The notes: generated by a model not told the origin, from the letters alone. Counted from the first letter of the stretch, positions 37,491 to 49,574 are shown. The stretch is 64,000 nucleotides of DNA from Rickettsiales bacterium (GCA_023263785.1 JALQUO010000002.1:308-64307), one strand, 5' to 3'. A program made the numbers and translations.

Positions 37491-37495
37491 TTTTT

Positions 37496-38368
37496 TTATT
37501 TTAACATCCCAATGAGTGACTCGAGAGAATATTGTTTTAGGAAAGGTTCAATCGTGCTGTGATTAGCAGAGAAACCATGCCATCTCATGTCTTCGAGTTC
37601 ATGAACTAATTCTATTTTATCTTTTAACATCACTAACCTTTTTGATAGCATAGCTGATTCGTACCCATTTTCAAGTAATTTTTTTACTCTCTCCTCAGTT
37701 ATCTTATGAATATTTGTATATATCCCATCAAGGGTTTCAAACCGCTGCAGGAGTGTTGCAGCTATTTTTTGTCCTATTCCTCTTATTCCAGGTATGTTGT
37801 CTGCCCTATCTCCAACCATCGATAAATAATCACATATCTGGTGAGGTCCTACTGAGAATTTTTCATACACATCCGCTGCAGAACAAAAACCTTTCTTACC
37901 GATATCAAAAAAGGTTATTTTATCTGAAATTAGCTGCATTAGGTCTTTGTCGCTTGAGGCAACCACAACTTCACACCCATTCATTGCTGCATGGTTTGCA
38001 TAGGCTGCTATGACGTCATCTGCCTCACAGGTTGTGTCACTAAGATATTTTATTCCAAATGCATCTAGCATTGGCTTAGTAAGCTTTAGCTGTGCAATTA
38101 GATCATCAGGAGTAGATGTTCTGTTACCTTTGTATTCACTGTATATCTGATATCTGAAGTTATCTTTTTTTCCTGTATCCAGAGCAACAGCAAGCATCAG
38201 TTCCGAATCCTTTGTTGCAATGCTTCTCAGAAGGAATCTCAAAGATTTTATAAAACCATACAGAGCACCAACCGGAATATTATCTTGTGACAAGATCGGT
38301 GGAACTGCATAGTAGGCTCTGAAGAGCATCCCGCTACCATCTATAATTACAAATTTTTTCTTAGAAAT
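37496..38368 (-). CDS. Stand-alone 5'-3' exonuclease (PolA N-terminal domain), probable ATT start
   Basis: The protein matches the flap exonuclease domain of DNA polymerase I: the acid motif CEADDVIAAYA, SSDKDLMQLI and the helix-hairpin-helix DRADNIPGIRGIGQKIA. It ends after about 290 residues, so it has no 3'-5' exonuclease or polymerase domain; flgD follows 5 bp later. The first ATG (38329) would remove the beta-strand and metal-binding Asp of VIIDGSG, which is in frame upstream. The frame back to a stop contains no ATG, GTG or TTG; ATT at 38368 is the best candidate start. The start is inferred. Confidence 0.85.
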   Translation of the reverse strand: MSKKKFVIIDGSGMLFRAYYAVPPILSQDNIPVGALYGFIKSLRFLLRSIATKDSELMLAVALDTGKKDNFRYQIYSEYKGNRTSTPDDLIAQLKLTKPMLDAFGIKYLSDTTCEADDVIAAYANHAAMNGCEVVVASSDKDLMQLISDKITFFDIGKKGFCSAADVYEKFSVGPHQICDYLSMVGDRADNIPGIRGIGQKIAATLLQRFETLDGIYTNIHKITEERVKKLLENGYESAMLSKRLVMLKDKIELVHELEDMRWHGFSANHSTIEPFLKQYSLESLIGMLK

Positions 38369-38453
38369 GGTCTTTTGTTATTTATTTGGTTTGTGATGCA
38401 CTTGGCATCTTGTATGTAGACAAAAATACCAAATACAAAGATAAAGTCAAAGA

Positions 38454-40319
38454 CTATGCTTCTACTAATTCTTCAGAGAGTTCTAATTCTTTTTTATTTT
38501 TCTTCTTAGGGGTTTGTTTTTTATTCAAACCTAGGAGCTCTTTGATTTCCTCACCAGACATAGACTCCTTCTCTATGAGTGCTTCAGCAAGCTTATGAAG
38601 CTGATCAGAATACTTTGTAAGAATTGTCTTAGCTGTCTCATGACCATCATTAACTAGGCGGCTGATTTCACCATCAACATCCTGCATCATCTTCTCAGAT
38701 ATTGTCTGATTTTTACCAATGCTATGTCCAAGGAAAACTTCCTCTTGCTGATCACCAACAAGCAGAGGTCCTATCTTATCGCTGAGACCCCACTGAGTCA
38801 CCATGCGACGTGCAAGCGTTGTTGCCATCTTAATATCATTTTGTGCACCAGTAGTTACGTTATGAGATCCAAATACCAACTCTTCTGCAACTCTTCCACC
38901 CATTGCTACAGCTATGTCAGCTTCGAGCTTCTCTCTTGTGACTGAGTATCTATCGTCTTCAGGCAATCTCATTGTAACACCGAGAGCTCTACCGCGAGGT
39001 ATAATTGTAGCTTTATGTAGAGGATCTGAAGCAGGCATGTGAAGAGCAACTAGGGCATGTCCACCTTCATGATATGCGGTCAGTTTTTTCTGCTCATCAC
39101 TTATGATCATAGATTTTCTTTCAACGCCCATCAGGACTTTGTCTTTAGCTGACTCCAGAGTTTCCATTGTGATGTACTTTTGGTTCATTCTAGCTGCAAG
39201 CAGAGCGGCTTCATTCACAAGATTTGCTAGATCAGCACCTGCAAACCCTGGAGTTCCTCTAGCAAAGACCTCGACATTCACATCATCACCTAAAGGAACT
39301 TTCTTTAGATGTACTTCTAGGATCTTTGTACGTCCTTTGACATCAGGTATAGAGACTGTTATCTGTCTGTCAAAACGTCCCGGTCTCAAGAGAGCTGGAT
39401 CTAGGACGTCTGGACGATTTGTAGCAGCAATGACAATTACACCCTCATTTTCATTAAACCCATCCATTTCGACAAGCAACTGGTTAAGGGTCTGCTCCCT
39501 TTCATCATTACCACCTCCTAGACCAGCTCCTCTATGTCTACCGACTGCATCTATTTCATCTATGAACAAAATACATGGTGCATGTTTTTTTGCTTGTGTG
39601 AACATATCACGTACGCGACTAGCACCAACACCAACAAACATCTCAACAAAGTCAGAACCAGAGATAGTAAAGAATGGGACTTTTGCTTCACCAGCTATTG
39701 CCTTTGCAAGCAACGTCTTACCTGTACCAGGTGATCCAACCAGAAGGCATCCGCGTGGAATCTTACCCCCTAGTCTTTTGAATTTGTTTGGTTCTCTTAA
39801 GAAGTCAACTATTTCCTCGAGTTCTTCTTTAGCTTCCTCTATACCAGCTACATCTGCAAATGTGACCTTTATTGCGTTTTCAGATAGCATTCTTGCTTTT
39901 GACTTACCGAAGCCCATAGCTTTATTTCCACCGTTTTGCATGTTTCTCATGAAATAAATCCATACACCAGCCAAGAGAAGTGCAGGGAACCATTGTATGA
40001 TCATTCCGAAGAAGTTTCCTAATGATGTTTCTGTTGGTGCTATGTCGATTCTGACATTTTGTTTGTGCAGCTCGTCTATTAGCTGTGGATAGAAGTTTGG
40101 CGCTAGTGTGTCGAACTGTCTACCGTCATCTGTTTCACCTTCAATTATATTGCCTCTTATAGATACTCGATTTATTTTATCAGCTTCTAACTCCTTTAGA
40201 AATTCAGAGAAAGGCATCCTTTTTGATCCAAGTTTCACATCAGAAACAAGATTGTATAGCATCGCAACTAGGAATATTGCCAATGCCCACACAACCATGT
40301 TGTTTGTATTATTTTTCAT
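38454..40319 (-). CDS. ftsH: ATP-dependent zinc metalloprotease FtsH
   Basis: FtsH is a hexameric membrane protease. Two N-terminal membrane helices flank a periplasmic domain. The AAA domain has Walker [14 protein letters not shown] and Walker [13 protein letters not shown], plus the [22 protein letters not shown]. The zinc site HEGGH is near residue 415. Length 621 residues is normal. A run of eight G on its strand lies about 100 bp upstream of the start. Confidence 0.97.
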   Translation of the reverse strand: MKNNTNNMVVWALAIFLVAMLYNLVSDVKLGSKRMPFSEFLKELEADKINRVSIRGNIIEGETDDGRQFDTLAPNFYPQLIDELHKQNVRIDIAPTETSLGNFFGMIIQWFPALLLAGVWIYFMRNMQNGGNKAMGFGKSKARMLSENAIKVTFADVAGIEEAKEELEEIVDFLREPNKFKRLGGKIPRGCLLVGSPGTGKTLLAKAIAGEAKVPFFTISGSDFVEMFVGVGASRVRDMFTQAKKHAPCILFIDEIDAVGRHRGAGLGGGNDEREQTLNQLLVEMDGFNENEGVIVIAATNRPDVLDPALLRPGRFDRQITVSIPDVKGRTKILEVHLKKVPLGDDVNVEVFARGTPGFAGADLANLVNEAALLAARMNQKYITMETLESAKDKVLMGVERKSMIISDEQKKLTAYHEGGHALVALHMPASDPLHKATIIPRGRALGVTMRLPEDDRYSVTREKLEADIAVAMGGRVAEELVFGSHNVTTGAQNDIKMATTLARRMVTQWGLSDKIGPLLVGDQQEEVFLGHSIGKNQTISEKMMQDVDGEISRLVNDGHETAKTILTKYSDQLHKLAEALIEKESMSGEEIKELLGLNKKQTPKKKNKKELELSEELVEA

Positions 40320-40464
40320 ATAAAATTATTTTGATATTTATGCCAAGTATAACCTAAAAATTCATTATCTAAAACATTTTAGTGTTAATAACGATGTGAT
40401 TGTTGATTTAAAGTTTCTCCCCCCCCTTTTTTTTATAATATGTGAATAAAAAACAACAGAGTCT
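40320..40464. other. Upstream region of ftsH with C8-T8 tract
   Basis: This gap between the ORFan 3' end and the ftsH start contains eight C (40419-40426) followed by eight T (40427-40434), then ATAATA. On the ftsH strand this reads as A8 then G8. Such a G/C run is rare in AT-rich DNA. I see no gene. Confidence 0.6.
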
Positions 40465-41441
40465 TTAAAGGAATATATTGTTTCTTGAGATTGATTCTGA
40501 GTTTTCTTTTATTGTATCAGAATGTTTTTTTCCTTCTTTTCCTTCTTTTCCTTCTTTTTGTTTGTGTTTTATTTCTGTTTGGATCTCTCTTTCAATGACG
40601 ATCAAAACCCTGTTAAATGCATCTTTGTTCCACCAGCTGGAGTGCCCTAGATTTAGAGTGAATGCAGCATAGAGAGAACTAAGGAATTTTCCACTCCAAT
40701 TTATTTTATCGCTGATTATTCTGGCATTTTCTTCTGATATTGTTGTGTTGCCGAAGGTAGCATGTAAACCTCTGAAGCAATCTGTAAATACTTCCTTATG
40801 CTTATCTCCATCTAATACTGCTACAAACTTTTTCTCAAGCTCTGCGAAATTACTTTTTGGCTCAGCTTTGAAATAACTAATTGTTGCATTATAAGCTCCA
40901 AATATTTTTCGATGCGCATCTGTCAGATCAGCCTTAAGTTTTTCAATTCTTTCAGCAGTTGCTTGTTCTTTGTCTAACGCTGCAACGAGAGCATTAAAAT
41001 CACAGTGGTTCTGATATGTTGAACGTCTTCTTGAACACGTTCCGACTTTGATTGCCATTCCTGCAATTGCTTGCCCAGTGGAGAGGCCACCCAAGATGTT
41101 TGAGCAGTTTGAATCGGTAATTGCTACATCTCCAAAGACATTTTGTAATGCTCTGAAAGCTTTTGTTGTAATGTTCTTATTATCAAATTTTAGCTGATCT
41201 CTAAAGAATTCTTCTGCATTAAAGCCTTTAGTTTTTTTGATTCTTCTAAAGTTTTGTTATAAACATCAAAGACTTTCTGTTGAGAAACAGTCAGAACTGT
41301 TTTACTTCCAAGAATACTTCCTACCAAGCTCCTACGTTCTTTTGGACTATTGAGATTTATATCCTCTATAATGTTGTTTACAATACCTTCAGGAATAGAA
41401 AAATTTTCTTCTGAGATATTAGAATTTCTTAATTCTTCCAT
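40465..41441 (-). pseudogene. Lineage-specific hypothetical protein, one frameshift
   Basis: Segments 41441-41190 and 41094-40465 join into about 326 residues when one A is added to the A7 run at 41232-41238. The bridge reads FNAEEFFRDQLKFDNKNITT and continues to CSNILGGLSTGQAIAG without a stop. The C-terminus has KEG repeats encoded by three copies of TTTTCCTTC (around 40530-40557), so this tail may vary in length. No domain is recognised. It is flanked by ftsH and tRNA-Gly. Confidence 0.65.
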
Positions 41442-41654
41442 ATGTTTTATTTATATTTTATATTGTTTGCTTATAGAAGCATAGCTTATTCCAATGATAA
41501 GCAAAAGATGTCTTTATAATTTTTTCTGATGAGTGACTTTTAAAACAACAAATTTTGAATCTATTGTAGTGGCTTAATGTATTAAGATGACGTAATGTAA
41601 AAAACCTCTCTTGTGAAAATAAAATTCCTATGATAAAGTAGGTCTCATAAAATT

Positions 41655-41728
41655 GCGGGTGTAGCTCAATGGTAGAGTTCCAGCCTTCCAAGCTGGCCGT
41701 GTGGGTTCGATTCCCATCACCCGCTCCA
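41655..41728 (+). tRNA. tRNA-Gly (anticodon TCC)
   Basis: The acceptor GCGGGTG pairs with CACCCGC. The anticodon arm CCAGC-CTTCCAA-GCTGG gives TCC, and the T-arm has GGGTTCGATTCCC. CCA is encoded (41726-41728). It lies convergent to hemC, whose stop is 2 bp away. Confidence 0.96.
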
Positions 41729-41729
41729 G

Positions 41730-42677
41730 TTAGGTTTCAAATAGATGCTTAATCTCGTTGAAATACTCAGATTTCATCATCTCACTTTTTATCTGTTGAG
41801 CAACTCTAACTCCAAGGTCATGAGCAATTGCTTCGTGTGATGTGACTTCATCAAGTAAGACTGCTTCTGAATGACTAAACACATTTTCACCATTTGGTAC
41901 TATGAATGCAGCTTTGAGTTCAATTGAATTTTCTTTGAGTTTAGCAAATGCCGCTATAGGTGTCTCACAATTGCCTTCCATCTCGATCATAAAACCTCTC
42001 TCAGCCATAATACAAACATAACTCTGCTGATGATTGATAGCCTTTAAAATGCTAATTAAATCTGTTCTGTCTTCTCTGCACTCAATAGCGATAACTCCTT
42101 GTCCTATGGCAGGTAGCATCACATCAGAAGATATTACCTCAGTGATGCAATCTGATAGCCCAAGGCGTTCCAATCCAGCCCTAGCCAATAAGATTCCATC
42201 AACATCTCCTCTTTTGAATTTTGAGATCCTTGTATCAACATTGCCTCTGATGTTTACTACATTTATTTTATTGCCTAACAGATGCATTAGAAACGCCTTT
42301 CTTCTGGCAGAGCATGTACCGATTGTTGAGCTGCTTGGTAAAGTTAGTAATGAATGTTTAGAAATCAAGACATCTTCTGATGCAATTCTCTCTGTGACTG
42401 CTGGTATGATTAAATTATCTGGAAGAATTGCTGGAACATCTTTGAGAGAATGTACAGCTATGTCTATTTTATTTGATAGAAGGCTTTCCTCTATTTCCTT
42501 TAAAAATAAAGCCTTGCCACCTATGTCCACTAGAGGCCTATCAGTTATGATATCGCCGGTTGTTTTTATCTCTACCACCTCACATTTTATTCTGTCATCA
42601 AATTCTTGGATTTTTTTGATGACCTCATGTGTTTGTGTAAGTGCCAATTTGCTACAACGGGTACCTACACGCAACAT
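41730..42677 (-). CDS. hemC: Porphobilinogen deaminase (hydroxymethylbilane synthase)
   Basis: HemC polymerises four porphobilinogens in haem synthesis. It has LRVGTRCSKLALTQTHEV, VHSLKDVPA, GTCSARRKAFL and the dipyrromethane-binding Cys in EGNCETPIAAF. Length 315 residues is typical. It follows the RNase J gene by 4 bp on the same strand. Confidence 0.96.
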   Translation of the reverse strand: MLRVGTRCSKLALTQTHEVIKKIQEFDDRIKCEVVEIKTTGDIITDRPLVDIGGKALFLKEIEESLLSNKIDIAVHSLKDVPAILPDNLIIPAVTERIASEDVLISKHSLLTLPSSSTIGTCSARRKAFLMHLLGNKINVVNIRGNVDTRISKFKRGDVDGILLARAGLERLGLSDCITEVISSDVMLPAIGQGVIAIECREDRTDLISILKAINHQQSYVCIMAERGFMIEMEGNCETPIAAFAKLKENSIELKAAFIVPNGENVFSHSEAVLLDEVTSHEAIAHDLGVRVAQQIKSEMMKSEYFNEIKHLFET

Positions 42678-42681
42678 TTCC

Positions 42682-44415
42682 CTAAATTATTTGTACGTAA
42701 ACCCTAGGAGTTTTCCCTCTTTCTTTCTTGATGAGATTTTTCACCTTAAGAGCTATTTTCTTACTATCACCATTATTGTTCCTAATCTTCATGTTTCCGA
42801 AGTGGTCATTGATGAATGATTGAATTTGTTGGAAAAATGGTTTGTCTCTTTCTATGTCAAGAATACCTGGTGCAAAGACTTTTGAGTATCTAATGCCTTT
42901 CTTTCCATCCAATACAACAACTATGAATACAATACCGTTCTGCTGCATTTCTAGTCTGTCACGGATTATAGGACTCTTTCCATCTATGATGTATTTACCA
43001 TCAAGGACAAGATACCCAGCTTGGACTTTTCCAACTACTCTTGGGTGCTCTTTATCTAAAACTACAACGCTTCCGTTTTCCACTTCAAGAGAATTTTGGA
43101 TTCCTATTGATGTAGCAAACTTCGCATGTAGATGAAGTCTTAGTCTATCGCCATGGACTGGGATAGCCACCTGTGGTCTGATGAGTTCATACATCCTTCT
43201 GACCTCGTCTTGTGCTGGATGTCCTGATACGTGTACGAATTCATTCATCTCACTCAGCACCTCAACACCCATGCTGCAGAACTTGTTGAAGAGCGCATAG
43301 ATCCTCTTTTCATTTCCAGGGATTATCTTTGATGCAAATATTATTGTATCACCCTTTGTCATGTTGATGTGTGGGTGGGTATGATTAGCAATCCTGTTGA
43401 CTGCAGCCATCTCCTCTCCTTGACATCCAGTAGATATCACAAGGAGTTCACTTCTCTTCTTACCTTTTATATCTGTTGGCTCAAGGAATCCTTCAACATC
43501 ATCAAGGTATCCGCTGTTTATTGCTGCATTGTACATCCTCCAGAGAGATCTACCAACCAGAACAACTTTCCTACCTGTTTCCTTTGCAGCCTCAGAGACT
43601 GACTTTAATCTAGCTATGTTTGATGCGAAGGTTGTAACTACGACCAGTCCATTAGAGTACTTCTTGATCAGTTTTGTAAGACTTTCTTTTAATTCTCCTT
43701 CCGATCCAGATGATCCGTGGTTAAAGATGTTTGTTGAGTCACTCACCATAGCAAGGACACCTTCATCTCCTAGCCTTGATAGCTTCCCTTCATCTGTTGC
43801 ATTCCCAACTACTGGATCAGGATCTAGCTTCCAATCCCCTGTATGGAAAATGTTACCGCTAGGAGTTCTGATCATTAGACCATGCATTTCAGGAATTGAG
43901 TGGGTTATGTGAACCATCTCGACTGAGAAGTTGCCTATCTGAGTAGGAGTATTTGGGCCTATTATGTTTATAGGGATGGTTTCTTCATTGACAAGCATCT
44001 CTCTGAACTTCGCTTTCAGGATTTCTGCTGTGAAGGCTGTTGCATAGATTGGACACTTTATTCTATTCCATAGGTATGCAACTGCTCCAAGGTGGTCTTC
44101 ATGTGCGTGTGTCAAGACCAAACCAGCAACTTCATCTAGACGTTTTTCTATAAATGCTATCTTTGGCATTGTAATCTCAACTCCTGGGAACTCAGGCTCA
44201 GCAAAACATATACCAAGGTCAACTATCAGCCATTTTCCATTCTCATCATCACCCTTATGGTAATATAGATTAAGATTCATACCTACTTCACATGCCCCAC
44301 CAAGTGGAATGAAAAGAAACTTATCTTTGTATTTAGCTATATCTACGAAGTCAACAGATTGTTCAACTGGTACATGAGTACTCTCTAACTCCTCATTTTC
44401 ATTAATTTTATTCAT
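42682..44415 (-). CDS. rnj: Ribonuclease J
   Basis: RNase J is a metallo-beta-lactamase/beta-CASP nuclease with endo- and 5'-3' exonuclease activity in RNA processing. The zinc motif LTHAHEDHLGA, the motif HTGDWKLDPDP, and the beta-CASP and C-terminal parts (HVSGHPAQDEV, IPVHGD) are intact. Length 577 residues. Many alphaproteobacteria carry it in addition to RNase E. Confidence 0.94.
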   Translation of the reverse strand: MNKINENEELESTHVPVEQSVDFVDIAKYKDKFLFIPLGGACEVGMNLNLYYHKGDDENGKWLIVDLGICFAEPEFPGVEITMPKIAFIEKRLDEVAGLVLTHAHEDHLGAVAYLWNRIKCPIYATAFTAEILKAKFREMLVNEETIPINIIGPNTPTQIGNFSVEMVHITHSIPEMHGLMIRTPSGNIFHTGDWKLDPDPVVGNATDEGKLSRLGDEGVLAMVSDSTNIFNHGSSGSEGELKESLTKLIKKYSNGLVVVTTFASNIARLKSVSEAAKETGRKVVLVGRSLWRMYNAAINSGYLDDVEGFLEPTDIKGKKRSELLVISTGCQGEEMAAVNRIANHTHPHINMTKGDTIIFASKIIPGNEKRIYALFNKFCSMGVEVLSEMNEFVHVSGHPAQDEVRRMYELIRPQVAIPVHGDRLRLHLHAKFATSIGIQNSLEVENGSVVVLDKEHPRVVGKVQAGYLVLDGKYIIDGKSPIIRDRLEMQQNGIVFIVVVLDGKKGIRYSKVFAPGILDIERDKPFFQQIQSFINDHFGNMKIRNNNGDSKKIALKVKNLIKKERGKTPRVYVQII

Positions 44416-44522
44416 TATTTTTTATTCATTAAATTTTTGGTTATAAACACCAATTCGCTTAGCAAATGGGAAAAAATTATCCCCATTTTATACTGATAAT
44501 TAAAGATTGTCTATCGGTTGGA

Positions 44523-45812
<1,290 letters not shown>

Positions 45813-45835
<23 letters not shown>

Positions 45836-46286
45836 TTTGTTGATTTTCAGTTTCTTGTTTTTTTGCATAGTATAATCCCATGAAATCTACTGGTGCAAGC
45901 ATTAAAGGTGGGAATCCACCATCTCTAGTGATATCTGAAATTATTCTTCTGACATATGGAAACAGAATGTTTGGGCAGTGCACGAGAAGTACCATCTCCT
46001 TGGCATTCTGATTCATATCATCTGTTATTGTGAAAAGACCAGCATATGAAAGATCAACCACAAAGATTGTCCCACCAGAGTCAGCATTCACTGTAACATT
46101 TATTATAACTTCAAAAGTATTTTCATGTATCTGATCAGCTTTAACATCCAAATCAATGTTGATGTCTGGTTTTTCAGTTTCCATCAAGCTATATGGTGCT
46201 CTAGGGTTTTCAAATGACAGATCCTTTATGTATTGAGCATTAACAAGGACTAAACCTTGCACATTGGATGTTTCTTGTGTGGACAC
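45813..46286 (-). CDS. secB: Protein-export chaperone SecB
   Basis: SecB is a tetrameric cytoplasmic chaperone that keeps precursors unfolded for SecA. The segments AQYIKDLSFENPRAPYSL, the central SYAGLFTI and the C-terminal region GGFPPLMLAPVDFMGLY are diagnostic. Length 157 residues. It overlaps fliQ, which links general export with the flagellar gate in one transcript. Confidence 0.95.
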
Positions 46287-46479
46287 TATTTAAAATTTTT
46301 TTTGGTATTTTGTCCAAAATATAAACTGACTTTAATATATTTGCAATAAAGTCCGAATAGTTTTACACACATCAGATGTATTTAAGTGTATAAATACTAG
46401 AGAAAATAAAAGATATTACTGTTGATTTTTCCTACACTTATTATAATATACATCTTGCAAAAGTTTGATTTTATAAAAT

Positions 46480-47538
46480 ATGCATAACCTCTTTTTTGAA
46501 ACATTACAGACTATAAATAAAACAGGTAATACCAGTGATAATTTACTGTCAAAAGTAATGGCTTCTGGGTTGCAAACACATCTTATGGAGACCGATAAAT
46601 ACAATTTAGAAGAGTTGTTGGAGTTCCTATATAAATCAACTGATGACCAGAATGCTCTATCGTTTTCCGATAGAAGAGACATGCGTGCAGAGCTTGTAGA
46701 TATCCTTGAGGATTTAAGAATACCTTTAAAGTCCAGTCAAATGCATTATTTAATTGCTGGAATTGATTCAGTGACTGCAGCATTAGATCTCAGCAAACAG
46801 CAGAGTCAACTGAAGTTCATTGATCTGTTGAAGATGATGTCATTTTTCTCAATACAAGCAGCAGCTTTATCTGTAAATGATGCAGAAGTTGCACGTAACG
46901 ACTTATTCGATGAAATCCTTGAATTTGTACCTATAGCAGAATTTCGTGAGAAGTATGTTGAATTCCAAAAAGTTATATATCCATTGAGTTTGATTCTGAT
47001 ATGTGATCGTCTGATAGACACAAAAATGCAGAAATGTACTGAGCTGGTTGACTTCCTGAAATATAAAAAGACTATTACTGTTCTTAGTAATGCAATTGAG
47101 GAAGTGGGAAGTGATAACCCAAAAATCCAAGCTAAGACTGCTGATTTAACTAAAAAAATCAATGACTTGCAAAAAAGAGAGGAAGAGCTACGAAATTCTA
47201 CATTCATTAGTTTACTCAAATCAGATGTAATCAGTGGAATTATTTTCAATGATAAGTTTAAACAAGAGTTAAGATCCCTTTGCGACAAACAAGGAGTTTC
47301 AAACAAGCCCCACCAAGATGTTTTTGCGAGTCCACTTTCAAGTCTTCTTTATAGATCAAAAGAGCTATCATCTGTGAGATTAAAATTAACAGAAATATTT
47401 GGTTCTATTGCCCTTAGTGATACATTGATAAAATCAGTTGTTCAGAAGTGTTCTGAAATCAGTACAAGAGAGAAAAGCATTCAACAAAGAATTGGTTGTT
47501 CTGAACCAAAAACAGAAATTGTTGGTGTCGGGGTATAA
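46480..47538 (+). CDS. Lineage-specific hypothetical protein, 352 aa
   Basis: The frame is intact and encodes a largely alpha-helical protein with no signal peptide or clear membrane helix. A coiled-coil segment lies near residues 220-240 (ADLTKKINDLQKREEELR). I recognise no domain. It is followed by another ORFan in the same direction. It may be a host-interaction protein, but that is speculation from context only. Confidence 0.75.
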   Translation: MHNLFFETLQTINKTGNTSDNLLSKVMASGLQTHLMETDKYNLEELLEFLYKSTDDQNALSFSDRRDMRAELVDILEDLRIPLKSSQMHYLIAGIDSVTAALDLSKQQSQLKFIDLLKMMSFFSIQAAALSVNDAEVARNDLFDEILEFVPIAEFREKYVEFQKVIYPLSLILICDRLIDTKMQKCTELVDFLKYKKTITVLSNAIEEVGSDNPKIQAKTADLTKKINDLQKREEELRNSTFISLLKSDVISGIIFNDKFKQELRSLCDKQGVSNKPHQDVFASPLSSLLYRSKELSSVRLKLTEIFGSIALSDTLIKSVVQKCSEISTREKSIQQRIGCSEPKTEIVGVGV

Positions 47539-47613
47539 AGCCATCATATCTAATTGACTAACTTGGCATCATTCTGTATGGTATGATGTGCAAACACAAA
47601 ATAGGAGAAAAAC

Positions 47614-48461
47614 ATGCCAATCAAAAAAAATAACACAAGAACAGGAAACTAAGGCTTTACAAAAAGCTTTTAGAGATCTTAGTGATAACTGTAATAGAGA
47701 GCAGCAATACACATCATCATACCATCAATCTGGAATGCAATATACGTTCTCATCACGTTATCAATTTAATGAAATGCAATGTACATCCCTATCACAGTTT
47801 TTCGATGAGGCACCTATAAGTATTAAAGACAAAGCAACGGTAATAGGAAATGTCTTTAGTCTTTTAATTCTTGATGATGGGTTTGATTTAATTTTTGGTG
47901 ATGGGTTTGATGATGATCAATTTGTAATTTGCTTCATTTAATGATGTGAAAGAACATGCTTTGAATTCCATTCCAAAATGTTTTTCATTGACTTATGAAG
48001 GAGTAAGTTTGAAAGCACAACAAGTTAAAACAATTCTATCTGACATTGGAGGTCTTGAAAAGGCTTCAATATTAATGTGTTCGACTCTTCTTGGGATTTT
48101 AGATAAAAACGAGTCAGTACAAGAATTTAAAAAACTTATCTCTGATACACCAATATTGGAAGAAAAATACGAGTTGGTTGGCCAATCATTATGTTTTAAT
48201 TTTGACTTAAAAGATGAGTATGAATCTTTGATGTCAAATTATCAAAAAGATTTTGCAACTGAATACGTTGGATTGCTTTTAGAATCAGCAATTTTACCTA
48301 CAACAAAAGATTGGGTTAAGAAAGAGTATTTCACAAATGTTTTAGAAGATACAGAATTCTTTAATATTTTAGAAAATACTTCAACAAATTGCGTAGGAGA
48401 TGTTGCTCAATCTTTTATGCGAATCATTCAAGAAGCACAACAAGAACTTTTTGGAGAATAA
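47614..48461 (+). pseudogene. Lineage-specific hypothetical protein, two frame breaks
   Basis: A strong AGGAG (47603-47607) points to ATG 47614, but the A8 run at 47623-47630 throws that start out of frame; nine A would give MPIKKKITQEQETKALQKAF. The frame then runs to a stop at 47939-47941. Removing one T at 47937-47939 joins it to the second part, NDVKEHALNSIPKCFSLTYE to QQELFGE. The repaired protein is about 282 residues and shows no known domain. The well-formed ribosome binding site makes transcriptional or translational slippage worth considering. Confidence 0.65.
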
Positions 48462-48472
48462 TTTTGTTGAAT

Positions 48473-48503
48473 ATGAGTGGCTCAAACGAGTCACTCATTA
48501 GTT
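48473..48503. terminator. Bidirectional terminator between ORFan and nrdB
   Basis: ATGAGTGGCTC and GAGTCACTCAT form an 11-bp stem (one G-T pair) around AAAC, followed by TAGTTTTT on the plus strand. It lies between convergent genes and probably ends transcription of both. Confidence 0.8.
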
Positions 48504-48504
48504 T

Positions 48505-49470
48505 TTAGTCGTCAAAGACCTCATCCCAAGTTCCTTCAGTTGAAGCCCTTGAGTATTCTGTAACTCTGTTTTCAAAGAAGTTTGTATGTTCTGGAGAATT
48601 CAAGATCTCATCCATCCATGGGAGAGGATTCTTTGGCGCATCATATCTTTCTTCTAGACCAAGCTGTTTAAGTCTTCTGTTAGCAATGTATCTGATATAC
48701 TTCTTTATATCCTCAGCTGTCATCCCTTGAATTGCACCTTCAAAACGAAATGCAAGGTCTATAAATGCGTCTTCATGCGATATAATTTCTTCACATGCTT
48801 TATATAGATCATTTTTGAATTCTTCTGTCCAAATCTCAGGATTTTCTTGTAAAAATGTTAAGAAAAGCTTAATAATAGATTCTGTATGAAGAGTTTCGTC
48901 TCTGACTGACCAAGCAACTATTTGCCCCATTCCTTTCATCTTACCGAAGCGCTGGAAGTTAAATAACATTGCAAAAGATGCAAAGAGTTGTAGACCTTCT
49001 GTAAAAGCACCAAAGATTGCTAAGATCTTAGCTATGTCAGACTTAGAACCAGTATTAAACTGTTGCATGTAGTCGTACTTATCTTTCATTTCTTTGTATT
49101 GCATGAAGGCCTTATACTCGACTTCAGGCATTCCAAGGGTATCCAAAAGGTGTGAATAAGCATCTATATGAATTGTCTCCATGTTTGAAAAGGCAGAAAG
49201 CATCATCTGGATTTCAACTGGTTTAAAAACTCTGCTGTAGTGCTTCATATAGCAATTGTTTACCTCAACATCAGCCTGAGTAAAAAATCTGAGAATCTGA
49301 GTAAGTAAATGTTTTTCTTCTGATGTTAGGTCATTTTTCCAATTCTTTACATCGTCTGACATTGGAACTTCTTGAGCCATCCAGTGAAGTCTCTGCTGAG
49401 TTAACCATGCATCATATGCCCATGGATAATTAAATGGTTTGTAAAAAGGTTCTGTAGCGAGTAATGACAT
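48505..49470 (-). CDS. nrdB: Ribonucleoside-diphosphate reductase beta subunit (class Ia R2)
   Basis: NrdB holds the diiron-tyrosyl radical cofactor that starts NDP reduction. The helix-bundle ligands appear in QADVEVNNCYMKH, FSNMETIHIDAYSHLL and EGLQLFASFAML, then DETLHTE. The C-terminal peptide STEGTWDEVFDD, used to bind NrdA, is present. Length 321 residues. NrdA is not adjacent. Confidence 0.95.
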   Translation of the reverse strand: MSLLATEPFYKPFNYPWAYDAWLTQQRLHWMAQEVPMSDDVKNWKNDLTSEEKHLLTQILRFFTQADVEVNNCYMKHYSRVFKPVEIQMMLSAFSNMETIHIDAYSHLLDTLGMPEVEYKAFMQYKEMKDKYDYMQQFNTGSKSDIAKILAIFGAFTEGLQLFASFAMLFNFQRFGKMKGMGQIVAWSVRDETLHTESIIKLFLTFLQENPEIWTEEFKNDLYKACEEIISHEDAFIDLAFRFEGAIQGMTAEDIKKYIRYIANRRLKQLGLEERYDAPKNPLPWMDEILNSPEHTNFFENRVTEYSRASTEGTWDEVFDD

Positions 49471-49541
49471 AATACTTTTTAGTTGTGTTTAGGAATATGT
49501 CAATTTTTATATTTCAATTTGTGGAATTTGTATATATCTAA

Positions 49542-49560
49542 CTACTAATTTTTTTAGTAG
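49542..49560. terminator. Weak hairpin downstream of flgE
   Basis: CTACTAA and TTAGTAG pair around a five-T loop just beyond the flgE stop and upstream of nrdB. It is AT-rich and lacks a following T-run on the flgE strand, so the terminator call is weak. Confidence 0.35.
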
Positions 49561-49574
49561 TCAGATAAGATTTT

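Noticed and set aside
39103-39957. Plus-strand frame of 284 aa inside ftsH
   Set aside because: Antisense shadow of the FtsH AAA domain, with unusual Ser/Pro/Arg composition and no recognisable motif.
42034-42819. Plus-strand frame of 261 aa across hemC and the RNase J 3' end
   Set aside because: It is antisense to two well-conserved genes and has no domain; a composition shadow.
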